Assembly (NCBI RefSeq): GCF_021134715.1
Contig: NC_060025.1
Span: 7,750,001 to 7,814,000, forward strand
DNA from: Daphnia pulex
Taxonomy: Eukaryota > Arthropoda > Branchiopoda > Diplostraca > Daphniidae
DNA: 64,000 nucleotides
Direction of reading: 5' to 3'
Below the pieces are notes generated by a model. It saw only the letters and a program-made list of their open reading frames with translations. It ran no database searches and was not told the origin of the DNA. The translations under genes were made by a program, and so were the position numbers. This document shows, in pieces, positions 26,405 through 38,914 of the stretch (position 1 is its first letter; every line of letters starts with the position of its first letter).

Positions 26405-28260
26405 ACCCCCTTTGGCGACGGGAAATTGTCAAAGCGACGAATCCCTTTTGCATCATAACCACAAATTTTTTCTGAGCTGGTTGGCATTGCACCATATGAG
26501 TCGTGCGCGGTTATTTCGTTTCTATTGAAAAATGTAAAACTGGCAAATAGGGAAGATGATGGAAGGCAGCTGGCCAGCCAGTTTATTATTACACTGTCGA
26601 GTGCACATCTTTTTGAGCTGGACAGGCAGCAGCTAAGTAATTGGCGAATGAATGCCAAGACCAACAACAACAACACATGCTGGACCCGTATAGCAGCAGC
26701 TTGCGTATTTTATCCCTATAGATAATTATAAGAGCCCGCTCTTCTTTTTATTTTATTTTTTTCTCTTCAGGGCGGATTGCCAAACTCTCTTGTCAGCCCC
26801 GTTTCATCCCGAACCCTTGGAGAGAGAGGCTATTTTCAGAGTCCCTCGCTCTCCACTATATACATGTGCACACACACATCGAGATAGTTGTTTAGAGGAA
26901 AAAAAGACCGACTTTAACTGAACGATGTAGTGGAAAGAAGATCAAGGTGGACTGGCCTATATGTCTTGTTTCCGGTTTAGTGCATTTGTTCAAAAAAGAT
27001 TTTTATTTTTTTTTTTATTTTCTAAACACAACCAACTACGCCCCATCAGCCGCAGAGCAAGCGGGCGGGGTCTTTGATCTTGTCTGACTGTCGTCTATTC
27101 TTTCGAGACCCAAAACAAGCCCAGAAGCGCTGAATCTTTCAGTTGGGAGACACATATTAGGCCTGCTGGTAAGAAAAATCTACGGCAGAGCTTCAAATCA
27201 ACTTGAGCGGTTTTCCACTTTTCCCTTCATCATCAACAGCGGCCCAGCGGCTAAATTTGGATGCGTACGAAATTGGCCCGCTTTCATCTCCGTTCGTGAT
27301 TATTTTATTTTAAAAAAGTTGAATTTCATTTTTGGACCTGGGTGAATTATTCGGTTATCACCGAACTTTTGAATGCGAAAAAATAAATAAAATAAACACG
27401 GCAATATATTATTCCGACGCTGAATAATCATCTCGTGAAATGGGCGTCATCATTACCGCGTGGCTTATGACCGTTGGTTGCCTTTTTTGAGATGGTCCGA
27501 GACGATGTTTTATTATTATTTTTATGACGCAACAACTCCTTCCTAAGAAATCAGCCGAAGGTCATTCGACTCGTTAGTCCCGTACACAAAGTTGCGTGAA
27601 CTAACCGAAATCTGGCTGTACAGCGCACGTAGCAAAAAGATTCGTGAGTCCCTACCAAAAAAGTCTTGACACCTGTCAAACAAAATAAAACGCGCTGAAA
27701 AGTTTGAGTTGCACACACAACCGAAAAATTTTCCCGGATGATGTTTTTTGTTATGTACATGCGTGGGTGTGTTCTCTCTTCTCTCGTGTTGCGCGCGAGT
27801 TGCCACATACATAGACAACGTTAGACGTGACTGCGTGACTCATGCCGAACGTGAACCAGTCATTATTCAACCCCCTTCTCTCTTTTGTGTACGACCAAGT
27901 CCTAGCTCGCCTTAATTGATGATGAAATAAGCTTTTACTTCTCTCTACCACCGCAGATAGATGGTTTTTTTCAATTGCGTCAGTCTGGATAAGCCATTCA
28001 TTATTGTGGCTGACAGAAGTTAACTCGCAATGGGAACTTCCCTCTGTTTTCCATTCCGCATTCCGCAAATGAACCTGCCCGGAATCTTTTGTTTTGTTTT
28101 TATCCCTCAACGCCATCTAACGGCGAACAAATACAACAAAACTTGTTTTTCTTTCAAAAAATGCTGTTTGGGGGGGCCCATCAATAAAAAAAATACTAAA
28201 ATAGCCTTTTCTAAATTTGCATACAAAAAATGTAGTCTGAGAAAATTCAGGTACACTCAC
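26405..28260. other. Intergenic, nothing recognised
   Basis: Mixed AT-rich and pyrimidine-rich DNA between the transposon-like element and the SDR array. The open frames have no family resemblance and no convincing splice sites. No RNA gene or repeat with clear borders is visible. Confidence 0.4.
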
Positions 28261-28645
28261 CATTTCTCCATCTTGATTCCCGGATATTTCTGGTAACGAA
28301 AAAAAGTAGGTTGATCTTCGTGGGCAGGTGGGCTGTGTAATCATCTCGTGGGTTTTGTAGCTGTTCATTTTCAACTCATCGGGCAGTACAGGGAAATTGA
28401 CTCTTGCCAGATACAATTAGCCAATCAAAGATGTAAGTGATGGGATGCTGTTCTTCTTTGAAAACTTGTTTGGGTCTTCGTAGAGTCTCAAATATAGGTT
28501 GGCCAAGAACACAGTTTATAACTAGGGCACGAATGATATTGTTACGCTCATGGCGTTCACTAAGCCTAAACATGTTGAGACACACTTGAGAAATTAATTT
28601 CACCACGTGGACCAGCACAAGAGCCCACAAGAATAAATGAATTGT
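28261..28645 (-). pseudogene. Unidentified exon-like fragment with one frame change
   Basis: A good acceptor (ccaactctag before 28645) and donor (gtgagtgtac after 28261) bracket 385 bp. The first frame runs to about 28376 and reads a hydrophobic segment (IHLFLWALVLVHVV) then SERHERNNIIRAL and EEQHPITYIFDWL. The second frame opens at about 28418 and reads ARVNFPVLPDELKMNSYK and PRRSTYFFSLPEISG up to the donor. Composition looks protein-coding in both halves, but one shift is needed, so it is probably a decayed exon. I do not recognise the family. Confidence 0.3.
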
Positions 28646-29001
28646 CTAGAGTTGGAAATCAAATTTCAACAAACATGTGCTCACTGAATTTACCACCACA
28701 GTAGCTAGGTCTATCAAGGTTCATGACTACGAGGTTACTGCTCATTATAATATTAAATGGTAAATGGGGGTAGGGTAATCAAAATGGCCATCTAGGTTTA
28801 GTCGCCCACACCACAACACTTTTACTTTCTTAAGGGTATAAATAAATTTGAAATACAAGGAATTTGAAAACGAATAAATAGTAAATGTATTTTATTGTTG
28901 GACGAATCAACATGTTCAACTAATTCGATTTTCCCGGATGATCGTACGAGATTGCGTGTAACGAAATCAATGGCGTAAAAATAAAATAAAACAAAATTCG
29001 A

Positions 29002-30454
29002 TTAAATAATAATGAAAGGCTCGAAACCGGACAAATTGCTCAGAGATGTGTTGGTCTCCAGTGCGAGAATCAGGTGATCGGTCATCCAATTGGGCAAACA
29101 TTGTATGGCGTAAGCCACGACTTTTTCAGAAGGCGAAGCGATTATGTATCGATCCTTTGGACGCAATTGGGCAATCGATTGAGCCATGGCATTCACGACG
29201 GCGCTCGTGTCTTTCTCCTGTTCAATGACCGAGGAAAAAAGTAATCATTTTATATAATACCCCAAAACTACTCGACCGTGGCAAGATAAAAGAAATAAAT
29301 TTTTATATATACCGACAATTCCATGGCCATTTGACCGATTTCAATCTGTTTTTCGACGCAGTTGTTGCCGTAATCCATCCGGAGCTGGTCGTCCAATTGA
29401 TCCCACATTCTCCGCACCGTTCGGGAGAAATTGAATTTGTCCGAATTGAAGTTAAGGGCGTCCGTGAAATTCCCCGGCTCGACCACGACGACTTGAACGT
29501 TGAAACGTTTCATTTCCAGTCGAAGGATGGCCGAATAAGACTCGATGGCGCCTTTTGTAATGGTGAATGGGCCGTTAAATGGAGACGGAGTCCGGTTGAG
29601 GATGGAGGAGACATTGACGATCCCTCCTTGGCTCTTGCGGATGAGCGGCAGGAAAGCGTTTGTCACGCGGATGACGCCAAACAAATTGACCGACATGACC
29701 TGTGTTAACCATATTCCCAAAACCGGATTTTAATCAAATTCCTATTGAATTTCCAATGGACTCTCGTCGTATACCTTTTCATAGGCTTCGTTAGACGTCC
29801 ATTCCAAAAAGCCTGTGCAGCAGGATTGGGAGGCATTGTTGACGACACTCCAAAGGCCTTGCACCGGGAGGTTGTCTTTAACATATTCGAGAGCTTTGTC
29901 GACATCTTCCTGATTTGTGACGTCCATTCGGATGACGTGAAGTTGTCCAGTCGCTTGGTCAAATCTTTTCAATTCGATGGCTCCGTTGCTCTTCTCGTCC
30001 AAACAACCCGCAAAGACGGTGAACCCAATGGCGTGCAATTTCTTGGCCAGTCCGTATCCGTATCCGGAATCGCATCCGGTGATCAAAACAGCCCGTCCAT
30101 CTTGCGCAACCTAGAAAACAATATTTCCGTTAGAACATTTGTCTATCATTTACGAATTAGAATCAATTTTAAGAGTCAAATGTCTCTCACCTGAAGCGAG
30201 TTGTAGTTGGTACAAATAAGCAGGGCGAATCCGGCTCCGCACAAAATAAAATAAGCCAACGAGAAATCACCCAGGACATAGGCCAGGTAAAAACACGTGA
30301 AAGCGGCCAATAATTGCCATTTGAAAAGGTGTCGGAGCTCGGCGAAAATGTCTGTAACATATTCTTGGGCTTCTTTCAAATCTTCGGCCTTCATCTTGAT
30401 ACACTGACGAGCCTCTATTTCGAGTGATGCTTTTAGGTGTAGAGTTGCGCACAT
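29002..30454 (-). CDS. SDR copy 1: membrane-anchored short-chain dehydrogenase, catalytic Tyr replaced by Phe
   Basis: Exons 30454-30191, 30110-29775, 29699-29313, 29217-29002; all introns are phase 0; 400 aa. The N-terminus has a membrane segment (about residues 45-80). The NAD(P)-binding motif TGCDSGYG is at about 99-106, NNAS replaces the usual NNAG, and VNVSS supplies the serine. The expected YxxxK reads FTITK: residue 245 is Phe and Lys249 is kept. Similarity is to the SDR9C-type enzymes (retinol, 17-beta-hydroxysteroid and beta-hydroxybutyrate dehydrogenases). The missing tyrosine hydroxyl predicts little or no redox activity, although the reading frame and splice sites are intact. The C-terminus ends in a hydrophobic tail. 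A possible poly(A) signal is at 28891-28896. The start is the first true ATG; TTG codons lie upstream in frame. Confidence 0.85.
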
Positions 30455-32222
30455 TGTGACGAGCAAAACAATCAAATTGGACTTGTCTCTCGGATGCGTG
30501 TTGCTTTTTGGGTTGACTCACCGCATATCGATAACCGGTTGATGTGTACAAGTTGCATGAGGGAGAGCAAATCCAAACTGGCAGACGCTAGCAGTGTATA
30601 GCGATGGGTTCGTTTCACGGTACTCGTGACTTTCCGGTTTCTAGCAAAAAAAAAACGGAGTTGAATATTCACGCACCGGTTTCATTGGCACCATTCTTAT
30701 ATGATCTTCATATGTGTATAGAGGCTTCGGGACTTGGTACACATCTCGTAAAACATTAAAAATACAAAAAACGAGTTCGGTTTTTTTGTATTTCCAGACA
30801 GGAAAAACGAAACAAAAAAAGAAACAGCGCAAGAAATCTAAAGCTTATCAACATATGTTAAGAAATATAGCCAGGTGTGATATTTAATTTGATGGACTAT
30901 TCTATGAGATTGAGACTGAATTTCACTAAGCCCAACTTTAACAGTATATAAGATGTAATAAAATTAATGATACCCTTATCCCGTTTATTATTATATTCAA
31001 ATTCGTGAAGGTACAATTATGACCGTTTTGACGTTTGAATTTCTCTCTTTATTCGTATAATATCAGTTTAGAAAAAAATAATAATCTCATTCAAGTTCAG
31101 TGTCAACTTTCAGAATAATGCCAACTGAAATGAACGAGGGGTGTGCGGTTTTATTCGAATAAAAGTTTAAAATAACGGTACAACAGTCAACCGGCTCCTG
31201 GTGTGTACTTTCGAATAATTCAAATTAAAAAAAGAAAAATCTGGTATTATAAAGAAGCGAAACCGTTACGTTTGGCCATCCCAAATAAAGAAATAATATT
31301 ATTCTCCGAAAAACGATCTGATATTGCTCGGAGGCCAAGTAAAAATTCAAAAAAAAAACGAGTTTTTGATAAATGTCTTGCGCTGGCCTTGCTTAATTAT
31401 AACATACATGCGAAGGCTTAGTCTCTATATTCGACCTCGCCTGTTAGATAATACAGGTTCTAGTCTTTACATATTTGGGTTACGTATAGGGAAAAAATAA
31501 ATTTAATCAAGCAAAAAAAATGCATCAGTCCGGATTGCATCGCTGATGTGGAAAGCTGAGCACAAAGCGCTCGGAAATGTTTAGAATTCATTTTGAGTTT
31601 TAATCTGATTGAAGATTGCTATGTAATGAATAGTACGAATGTCCAGTACGCTATAAAATACTTCAAAAGGAATGTATATTTTGCGGCCTGTTTATTCGGT
31701 AATCTTATTTTTTGAAGAGAAGAGCGCAGAAAGTTATTTTCAAGCTTGGAGAGAAAGCACGAAAGGCTCCGTGTCTGTTCTTCGTGCATAGGCTATTAGG
31801 GCAATGAACTTTCTTTGTCAAAAGTCTTGGTGTATTATTTCGACAACCGGTTCAGACACCGTGATTACCCCCATATTATAAAATGGCTGCTGGAATAAGT
31901 TTTCTGTAGCGAGCCTATATCAATTTGATCGTCTAATTCACCTCTATACTCAGATGGACTGGAAGGACGAATCTGCATACGCGTTGTTTTGTCCGGATCG
32001 GTAATCACGCTGGATGGTCGCCCTTTAACCATTTTACAGCACTAAAAAAATTGTATGTGATTTAAACGAAATTATGCCCAATTTATTTGGTCGATCGCAA
32101 AATTAATAATTATGAGAAATCAATAAGAATTTATAGTTGGCTGTTTACAAATGTTGATCAGTATTTTGGGTTTGATATTTAAATTTGCCAATTTTCCCTC
32201 GCTCAGCAGTCAATGATATAAT
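30455..32222. other. Intergenic between SDR copies 1 and 2
   Basis: About 1.8 kb of AT-rich sequence. It should contain the promoter of copy 1 at its left end and the 3' end of copy 2 at its right end. I see no additional gene, pseudogene fragment or repeat. Confidence 0.4.
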
Positions 32223-33961
32223 TTAACGAATCATTGACATTAAAGAAAGTATGGTGGCGAGCGAAGGAATCAAAACCAGATATTTGACATAAGGCACAGC
32301 TTCGATGGGAAAGGTTTGACTTTCAATTGCCATCACCATCCGATCGCTAATCCAGAGCGGCAAACTCTGCATTCCGTAAGCCATGATTTTGTCAGACGTG
32401 CTGGCCACAAAATATCGGGTCTTTGGGTGGAGTCGGCCAACTGCCTTCGCCATGGCATCCACAACGGCCTGCGGTTCTCCGGTCTATCCAGCGGCCCCAA
32501 AAATAGAAGATTCATTCAATACGATATTATACATTTAAATGACTTATTATTTAGTCTATACTTACCGAAATTTCTACCAACTTCTGTGAGATTGAGATTT
32601 CTCCTTCTAAACATTCCAGTCCGTAATCATTCTGGATTTTCTCGTCCAACTGGTCCCACATGCGGCGAGAGTTGAAGGCGAAACCGCCTTGACCGTTGCA
32701 GGTGCTGAAGTTGGTGGCCGTCATGAAATTGCCCGGCTCGATCACGACGACTTTGACGTTGAAGCGTTTCATTTCCAGACGAAGGATGGCCGAATAAGAG
32801 TCGATGGCATTTTTAGTGATCGAGTAGGAACCGGCGAACGGAGTCGCCATGCGGGCCATGATGGAGGAGACATTCACGATCCTTCCTTGGCTCTTGCGGA
32901 TGAGCGGCAGAAAAGCGTTGGTCACGCGGATGACGCCAAACAAATTTACCGACATCACCTGCATCATCATGTCGTAATATTAAATGTTATGCACCATTGA
33001 AATGTGGCCAAATATTTGTCTGTGATTGACTACAAGTATACCTTTTCGTAAACAGACATCGGAGTCCATTCCAAGAAACCTGGAGTGCTGGACTGGCCGG
33101 CATTATTGACAAGGCCCCAGAGTCCATTCTCCGGAAGATGTTTCTCCACATATTCGAGAGCTTTGTTGACATCTTCCTGCTTTGTGACGTCCATTTGAAT
33201 GACATGAAGCCGTCCCGATTCATCGCCAAGTCTTGTCAGTCTGGTGGCTCCGTTACTTTTCTCATCGAAACAAGTGGCAAAGACAGTGAACCCCATGGCG
33301 TGTAATTTCTTCGACAGTTCGTGTCCGAATCCCGTGTCACATCCGGTGACGAACACAGCGCGCCCATTGGACGCAATCTGAAATTCATCAATAGGTAAAT
33401 GTTTAATTATACATAAAAGAGAAAGCCAAGAAGTCTGTTTTTCTTTTGGACACTATATAGGTATTAGTTTTCACTAATTAGTAAACAGTGAGTTTGCAAG
33501 AACATTTTGACATTCAAGATATCTACGGCCGTATTTTGAGTGACGCAGCGAAAAATTGTTTTCAAGAAACTGGTTTGCCATTTTCTATTGGAATTTAGGA
33601 ACAGGTTGTTCTTTGATTATATAAGTAGTAATGGGTTAACTTTTTTTACGTTGAAATAGAAATATCTATTTTTTTTTTAATTTGAATCTGAAATCGCAAA
33701 ATTGTGTGAAAACTGCAATGATTTACTGTAAAAATTTTTTACGCAATAAATGGCGGGATTATTTAAAATGCTTACCGAGAAAGTGTCGAAAATGGTTGAA
33801 ATCAAGAGAACGAGTCCAGCTCCGCAGAAGAAATAATAGCACATTGTGAACTTGGAAAACAAATAAGCTAGATTTAAACACATAAAAGACAAGAACAATT
33901 GCCAGTTTTGATCCATAATGGTTTCCAGGATGAAGTGTTCCACTTGTTTAACCAGCAACAT
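32223..33961 (-). CDS. SDR copy 2: membrane-anchored short-chain dehydrogenase
   Basis: Exons 33961-33776, 33377-33042, 32958-32566, 32483-32223; phase-0 introns; 391 aa. Exon 1 encodes the membrane anchor (MLLVKQVEHFILETIMDQNW, then a hydrophobic stretch). The cofactor motif is TGCDTGFG, followed by DVTKQEDV and an intact NNAG. VNVSS and YSITK give a complete Ser-Tyr-Lys set, and EPGNF follows. The C-terminal 20 residues are hydrophobic, so a second membrane contact is likely. Intron 1 (398 bp) is the longest in the array. It is closest in the window to copy 3, and expected to be active; the substrate cannot be read from sequence. Confidence 0.9.
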
Positions 33962-34777
33962 CTTTGTAGCACATCAACGGATCGAACCTTCGAGCGTTCA
34001 GTCAACGAAATCTCACGCGAATAGCTAGCTGTGTATGATGTTGACTAATACGCAGTCACACACATTGTGGGCAAGTTCAGCAACAGTGTCTTAGAATAAG
34101 GCACACCTTCGTCTCTGTTGCAACACAAAAGGTCGCCTTTATTTTGTTTGACTCCCCGTATATCGTCAGTAACCGGTTAATGAAGTAGGGCAGAGTTACT
34201 GGAAAAAAGCGCATGTCGGAAAATGTTGCTCGGTCGTGTATACGTTGAACAATCTCAGTCTCAGTTCTATCGCTTGATGTACAAATTTCAATGCTAATAT
34301 CCTATACGTACCTACGCGGAAGACTCGAGTAGATTGATATAACCTACTAATATTCGTGAATACATCTGTGCGGGGTCACACTTCGCACATGTCGTCCCCA
34401 AAACAAAACCAGAAGATTATTCGCAATTATATTAGCTTCTGGCTTTTATAGGAGAACAGGTTACGTATAAATTATTTTGGGCAGGGTTGGCTTTCAACAA
34501 GATTTCCAAGTGAATTAATTTAATATTCTGAATTTGTCTTTACACAACAGAAGTAGTATAGTTGCTGCTGAGTAGTACTGACAGAGAGAAAGTGGAAGAA
34601 AGAATTCGGTTGTATATAAGTGATATGCATTAAGGCTATATGCTTCTGGCCATATCATTGGGGATTCTTGCGGATAAGTATAGTCGTTAGCGCCACAAGA
34701 AAGCGCGTTAAAACAAATGGCGATATTATACTCGAGGGCAAAATGAAATTGTGCTGTCCATTCTTATTTATTAAACG
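33962..34777. other. Intergenic between SDR copies 2 and 3
   Basis: About 0.8 kb containing the upstream region of copy 2 and the 3' flank of copy 3. No gene, repeat or confident promoter element was recognised. Confidence 0.4.
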
Positions 34778-36451
34778 TTACATACAAATCATTGCACCTA
34801 ACCAAAGTAAAGTGGCGGAAAAAGGAATCAAAACGGCATATTTGAAATATTGCATACTATCGAATAGAACGGGATTATCTATAATGGCCAACAACAGACG
34901 ATCGCTAATCCAGAGTGGCAAAAACTGCATTCCATAAGCCATTATTTTATCTGACATGTTGGCTACGAAATATCGGTTCTTTGGATAGAGTCGGGAAACT
35001 GCGTTCACCATGGCATCAACAACAGTATGGGGTTCTCCGGTCTGTCATATGTTCAATAAACAAATAATTAATCATATTCATGCATGTAATTGTTAAACAC
35101 TTACCGAAATTTCTGCCAGCTTCCGATTGATGGAAATTACTTGTTGGAAACATTCCTCTCCGTAATCGTTTTTGATTTTCTCGTCCAATTGATCCCACAA
35201 GCGACGTGATTGGCAAGTATCTTCACCAGCGTTGCTTTTATTAATATTCGTGGCCGCCATGAAGTTACCCGGTTCAATCACGACGACTTGGACGTTGAAA
35301 CGTTTCATTTCCAGTCGAAGAATGGCCGAATAAGATTCAATGGCGCCTTTTGTAATAGTATAACAACCAGAAAACGGAGATGTCATGCGGTCCATGATTG
35401 AGGAAACATTCACGATCCTTCCTTGGCTCCTACGGACTAGTGGCAGGAAAGCGTTGGTCACGCGGATAACGCCAAACAAATTAACCGACATTTCCTGATC
35501 AAATCAAATCAAATTAAAAATCTAGAAATAATTCTTCCATCTATTTTTAATTTTACCTTCTCGAGAACATGCGTTGGAATCCATTCGAAACAACCTGGAC
35601 TGCCGTATTGTCCAGCATTATTAACGACACCCCAGAGTCCATTCTCCGGAAGATGTTTCTCCACATAGTCGAGAGCTTTGTCCACCTCTTCCTGTTTGGT
35701 GACGTTCATTTGAATGACATGAAGCCGTTGTCCCGTTTCATCGCCAGTTCTGTTTAGTTCGATGGCTCCATTGCTCTTCTCGTCCAAACAACCCGCAAAG
35801 ACGGTGAACCCTATTGCATTTAATTTCTTCGCCAGCTCGTTTCCAAATCCCGAATCACACCCGGTGATCAAAACAGCACGTCCAGTAGATACAATCTGAA
35901 ATTAATACAATCAGTCCGTTAAATTGCTTATAAGGAAATGGAGAAAATAAAAAGAAACTTGAGATTTGCTCATTGCTATACTATACGTAGTTGCCAGATG
36001 CATATAGCGAATTCGCAAGAATGTGTCGTCATAATTTAGAAAATGTACGACAATAACACAGCAAAAACGCTGCTTGCTTTCACGAAACTGGTTGGCATTA
36101 GATCAGGAACAGATTCTTTATAGTACAGTCAACTCAAAATCTGCTTCTTATTTTTTCATTGATTTAAATAAAACCGCTATCTTGTGTCACACATTTTCAA
36201 TGGTAAATGAGTGGAAATTAGTAGAACAATTATGTCACAATAATTGGGTCAATATTTCAAGTGCTTACCGAGAGAATTCCAAAGTAGACTGAAATCAAGA
36301 AAGCGAATCCGGCGATGGACAAGAGAAAAGAGCACAGTGGGAACTTGGCTATTGCATAAGCTAGATTAAAACATATAAACGACAGCAACAATGGCCAGTT
36401 TTGATCCAGAATCGTTTCCAGGATGAATTCTTCCACTTTTTTAGCGATCAT
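34778..36451 (-). CDS. SDR copy 3: membrane-anchored short-chain dehydrogenase
   Basis: Exons 36451-36269, 35895-35557, 35494-35105, 35041-34778; phase-0 introns; 391 aa. The start MIAKKVEEFILETILDQNW aligns with copy 2, which supports both starts. Motifs present are TGCDSGFG, DEKSNGAIEL, NNAG, VNVSS, YTITK and EPGNF, so the catalytic set is complete. One extra codon in exon 2 (DETGQRLHV) separates it from copies 1 and 2. The hydrophobic C-terminal tail places it in the same subtype as copies 1 and 2. Confidence 0.9.
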
Positions 36452-38495
36452 TTTTTGGTAGCACTTCAGTGGGGAAGTCCCCCTCGTTCACTAGCGAAAT
36501 TTCACTTGAATATGTTTTTGCATGATGCTTACTTATTCGAAGTTGCACGCGTAGTGGGAGTAAAAGCAACACAGTCTGAGAGTCTGGACCTTAGGCATGT
36601 GGGCTCACTCACCGCAGGGTATTTCGTCGGTAACCGTGTCAAAAGAAATAGGAGAGAGTTTTTTAAAAAGAGAAAATAGCGATAAATTTGGTTAGAAAAC
36701 GCGTCCGTTATGTAAGAATTAGTCAAACCGAGAAAATTTTGCGCAAGTGCTATACGCACTGCGTTGGCTCAATTAGGATGATGTTATTTTAGTCACGATC
36801 GTAAGATTTCTAAAATTCACCCAACTACCTCAATGTTCATGTTGGCCCCATTTCCCATTTTTGTAGTGCTTAATTGACTTGTTGCCTTGAGTTTGCGAAA
36901 AAATTTGCGGTGCCGTTGGCTTTAGGTAGTTATAGCATTTATTCCTCTTGATGACTTCCAAGTGGGTGTTGGAGGGTCTTATTGTGACGGTTTCGATCTA
37001 AAAGTGATTATCTGCGAGGTTTCGTGCAAATTTTACTATAATCTTGGTTGTGGAAGTGCTCAGTGAAACTTGATGTTGATGAGAGCTTTTATTGTTTTTG
37101 CGCAATTTGGATTTCGATTTAGGGGGGAGGTTCGATTTTTAAAATTTCTATCGATATTTTACAGCTAATTAGAAAATTAGTGTCGTCTGCTAACTCTGCT
37201 ATGTTTCGTTTACAAGTTTGAAAAAGAGACAAAGTTTAAGATTGCAAAGAAAACTGAACGAAAACTTCTTTGGAAACGTACGTGGCTGCACGAAAAAGCA
37301 GAACAAATAAAATTACGAAAATGTGGTCGTCGTGTCAACTCTAGTCGCGTCTATTTCTAGAATCGCTTAATACGCACTCCATGCTGTCTATAGCAGGTAA
37401 AAAACTAAAAATACGAACAGAATGATTATGGGAGCTTAAATAGAATAGTTGAACCTGTTTATGTGTGAAATGTGAGTTCCTGGTTATTTTTTATCATGTT
37501 CTGTCGATGCATTGCAGTTTGTTTGCACTATGTAACTTTTTTCTTTGTTCAGATTTCAGGCCAGAGCCAGCCATGATTATCACAAGTTCTGCCAGTTTTG
37601 CTTGTGTTGGTATTGTCCTGTCATCACCAACAATCTCAGTTTCATCTCTTAGGTAATGATTGATGATTAGCCATTTTTCGTAACTTTTATTAACCTGTGA
37701 CCTGATAGATGTATCAGTGTTACATGACTCGCTTAAATGTGCATGGACAATTGGACACCTTAAATTCTCCCATTTATTAACAATTAGGGCTTATCAACTG
37801 TCTTCATTCTTACTTTCCTTTACTTGTTGTTTCTGTAAATATTCTTCTTAAACCATGTCGTAAACCAATTTTTTACTTTTTATTTAGATAAACAGCACCC
37901 CTCTTGATTGGAGAACCTACCGATGTCAGTCGAGTTAAGGAGCTGTTCTCCCCCTTTCTTTAAATCCCCACTTTGTCCTCGTGTACACCCATCACGAGTC
38001 TGAAGTCATTTTTTCCTATCCTGCCTGGTGGATTAAATTTTTCAGCGGATGAAGCACTTGTGGATGCCTGGCCGCATTTCCCAGGCTTGAAGGTAGGAAA
38101 ATTTGTCTACATTCTTGCTTTTTGACTATTTGGTGGCGTTGGTCGTTACGGAGTACGATCGAGTTCAATCGAGTAAGTAGTATGTACGATTATTCCTGAG
38201 CTATGCGATTGACTGTGAACTCTCTTGCCGTTAATTCGTTAAATAACTCATTTGTAAAACTACTGCACAGATCAGGCTTGTTTTGTACTACCTCACAACT
38301 TTGTCTGTGGTTCACTCATCAAATTCAAAGATATTTTATCTGTTAACACTTGAAGCCAAAGAGGGACCTGCTGCCACACTGGCACCGCCTCGTTTCTGCT
38401 TGTCCAAAATGTCCCTTATCGCTTGTTGACTTTTGCGCGTTCTGGATTTTATCAGTGGCTTTGTATCACTTTCGAAATAGATACCGATTGTACCA
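36452..38495. other. Intergenic between SDR copy 3 and the tRNA gene
   Basis: About 2 kb. Around 37550-38100 on the plus strand there are short coding-looking patches (for example GLNFSADEALVDAWPHF) with splice-like signals, but stops interrupt them and no family is recognised. This may be a remnant of a lost gene; I do not call it one. Confidence 0.3.
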
Positions 38496-38568
38496 GGGGA
38501 TGTAGCTCAGATGGTAGAGCGCTCGCTTAGCATGCGAGAAGTACGGGGATCGATACCCTGCATCTCCA
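38496..38568 (+). tRNA. tRNA-Ala (anticodon AGC)
   Basis: A complete cloverleaf can be drawn. The acceptor stem GGGGATG pairs with CATCTCC (one G-T pair) and is followed by A. The D-arm is GCTC/GAGC, the anticodon arm CTCGC-TTAGCAT-GCGAG, and the T-arm contains ATCGATA. A T-run shortly downstream fits an RNA polymerase III terminator. No intron. It sits in the gap between SDR copies 3 and 4, on the opposite strand. Confidence 0.95.
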
Positions 38569-38914
38569 AAATGTTTTTATTTTTGCGAAACATTATTTTA
38601 AGAACCCATGGGATATTATGCGAAATGGCAGAAATTTAAACTGAAATTCAGAAATTTATTTGCAATGCGTTAGTCACACTCCGCAGCATGGTAATTCAAT
38701 TTTTTACTGCCTAATTTACTCGACATTTGATTTTTTCGTTTCAACTTAAATTAACATTAAATGAGAACAAGTAGCAGAGTAAATAGTATCACATTTTTAT
38801 TTGAGCCTATGCTGTAAGATATTTTTTTTTTCTTTCTAGCCAGATTTCATCATAAACATTAAAACGGGAAATTACCAAACGGTAAAACGGATCGAAACAT
38901 AAACGAGTCGGGAT

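Noticed and set aside
37465..38100. A spliced gene between SDR copies 3 and 4 on the plus strand
   Set aside because: Some coding-like words occur, but stops interrupt them and no consistent exon chain or family emerges.
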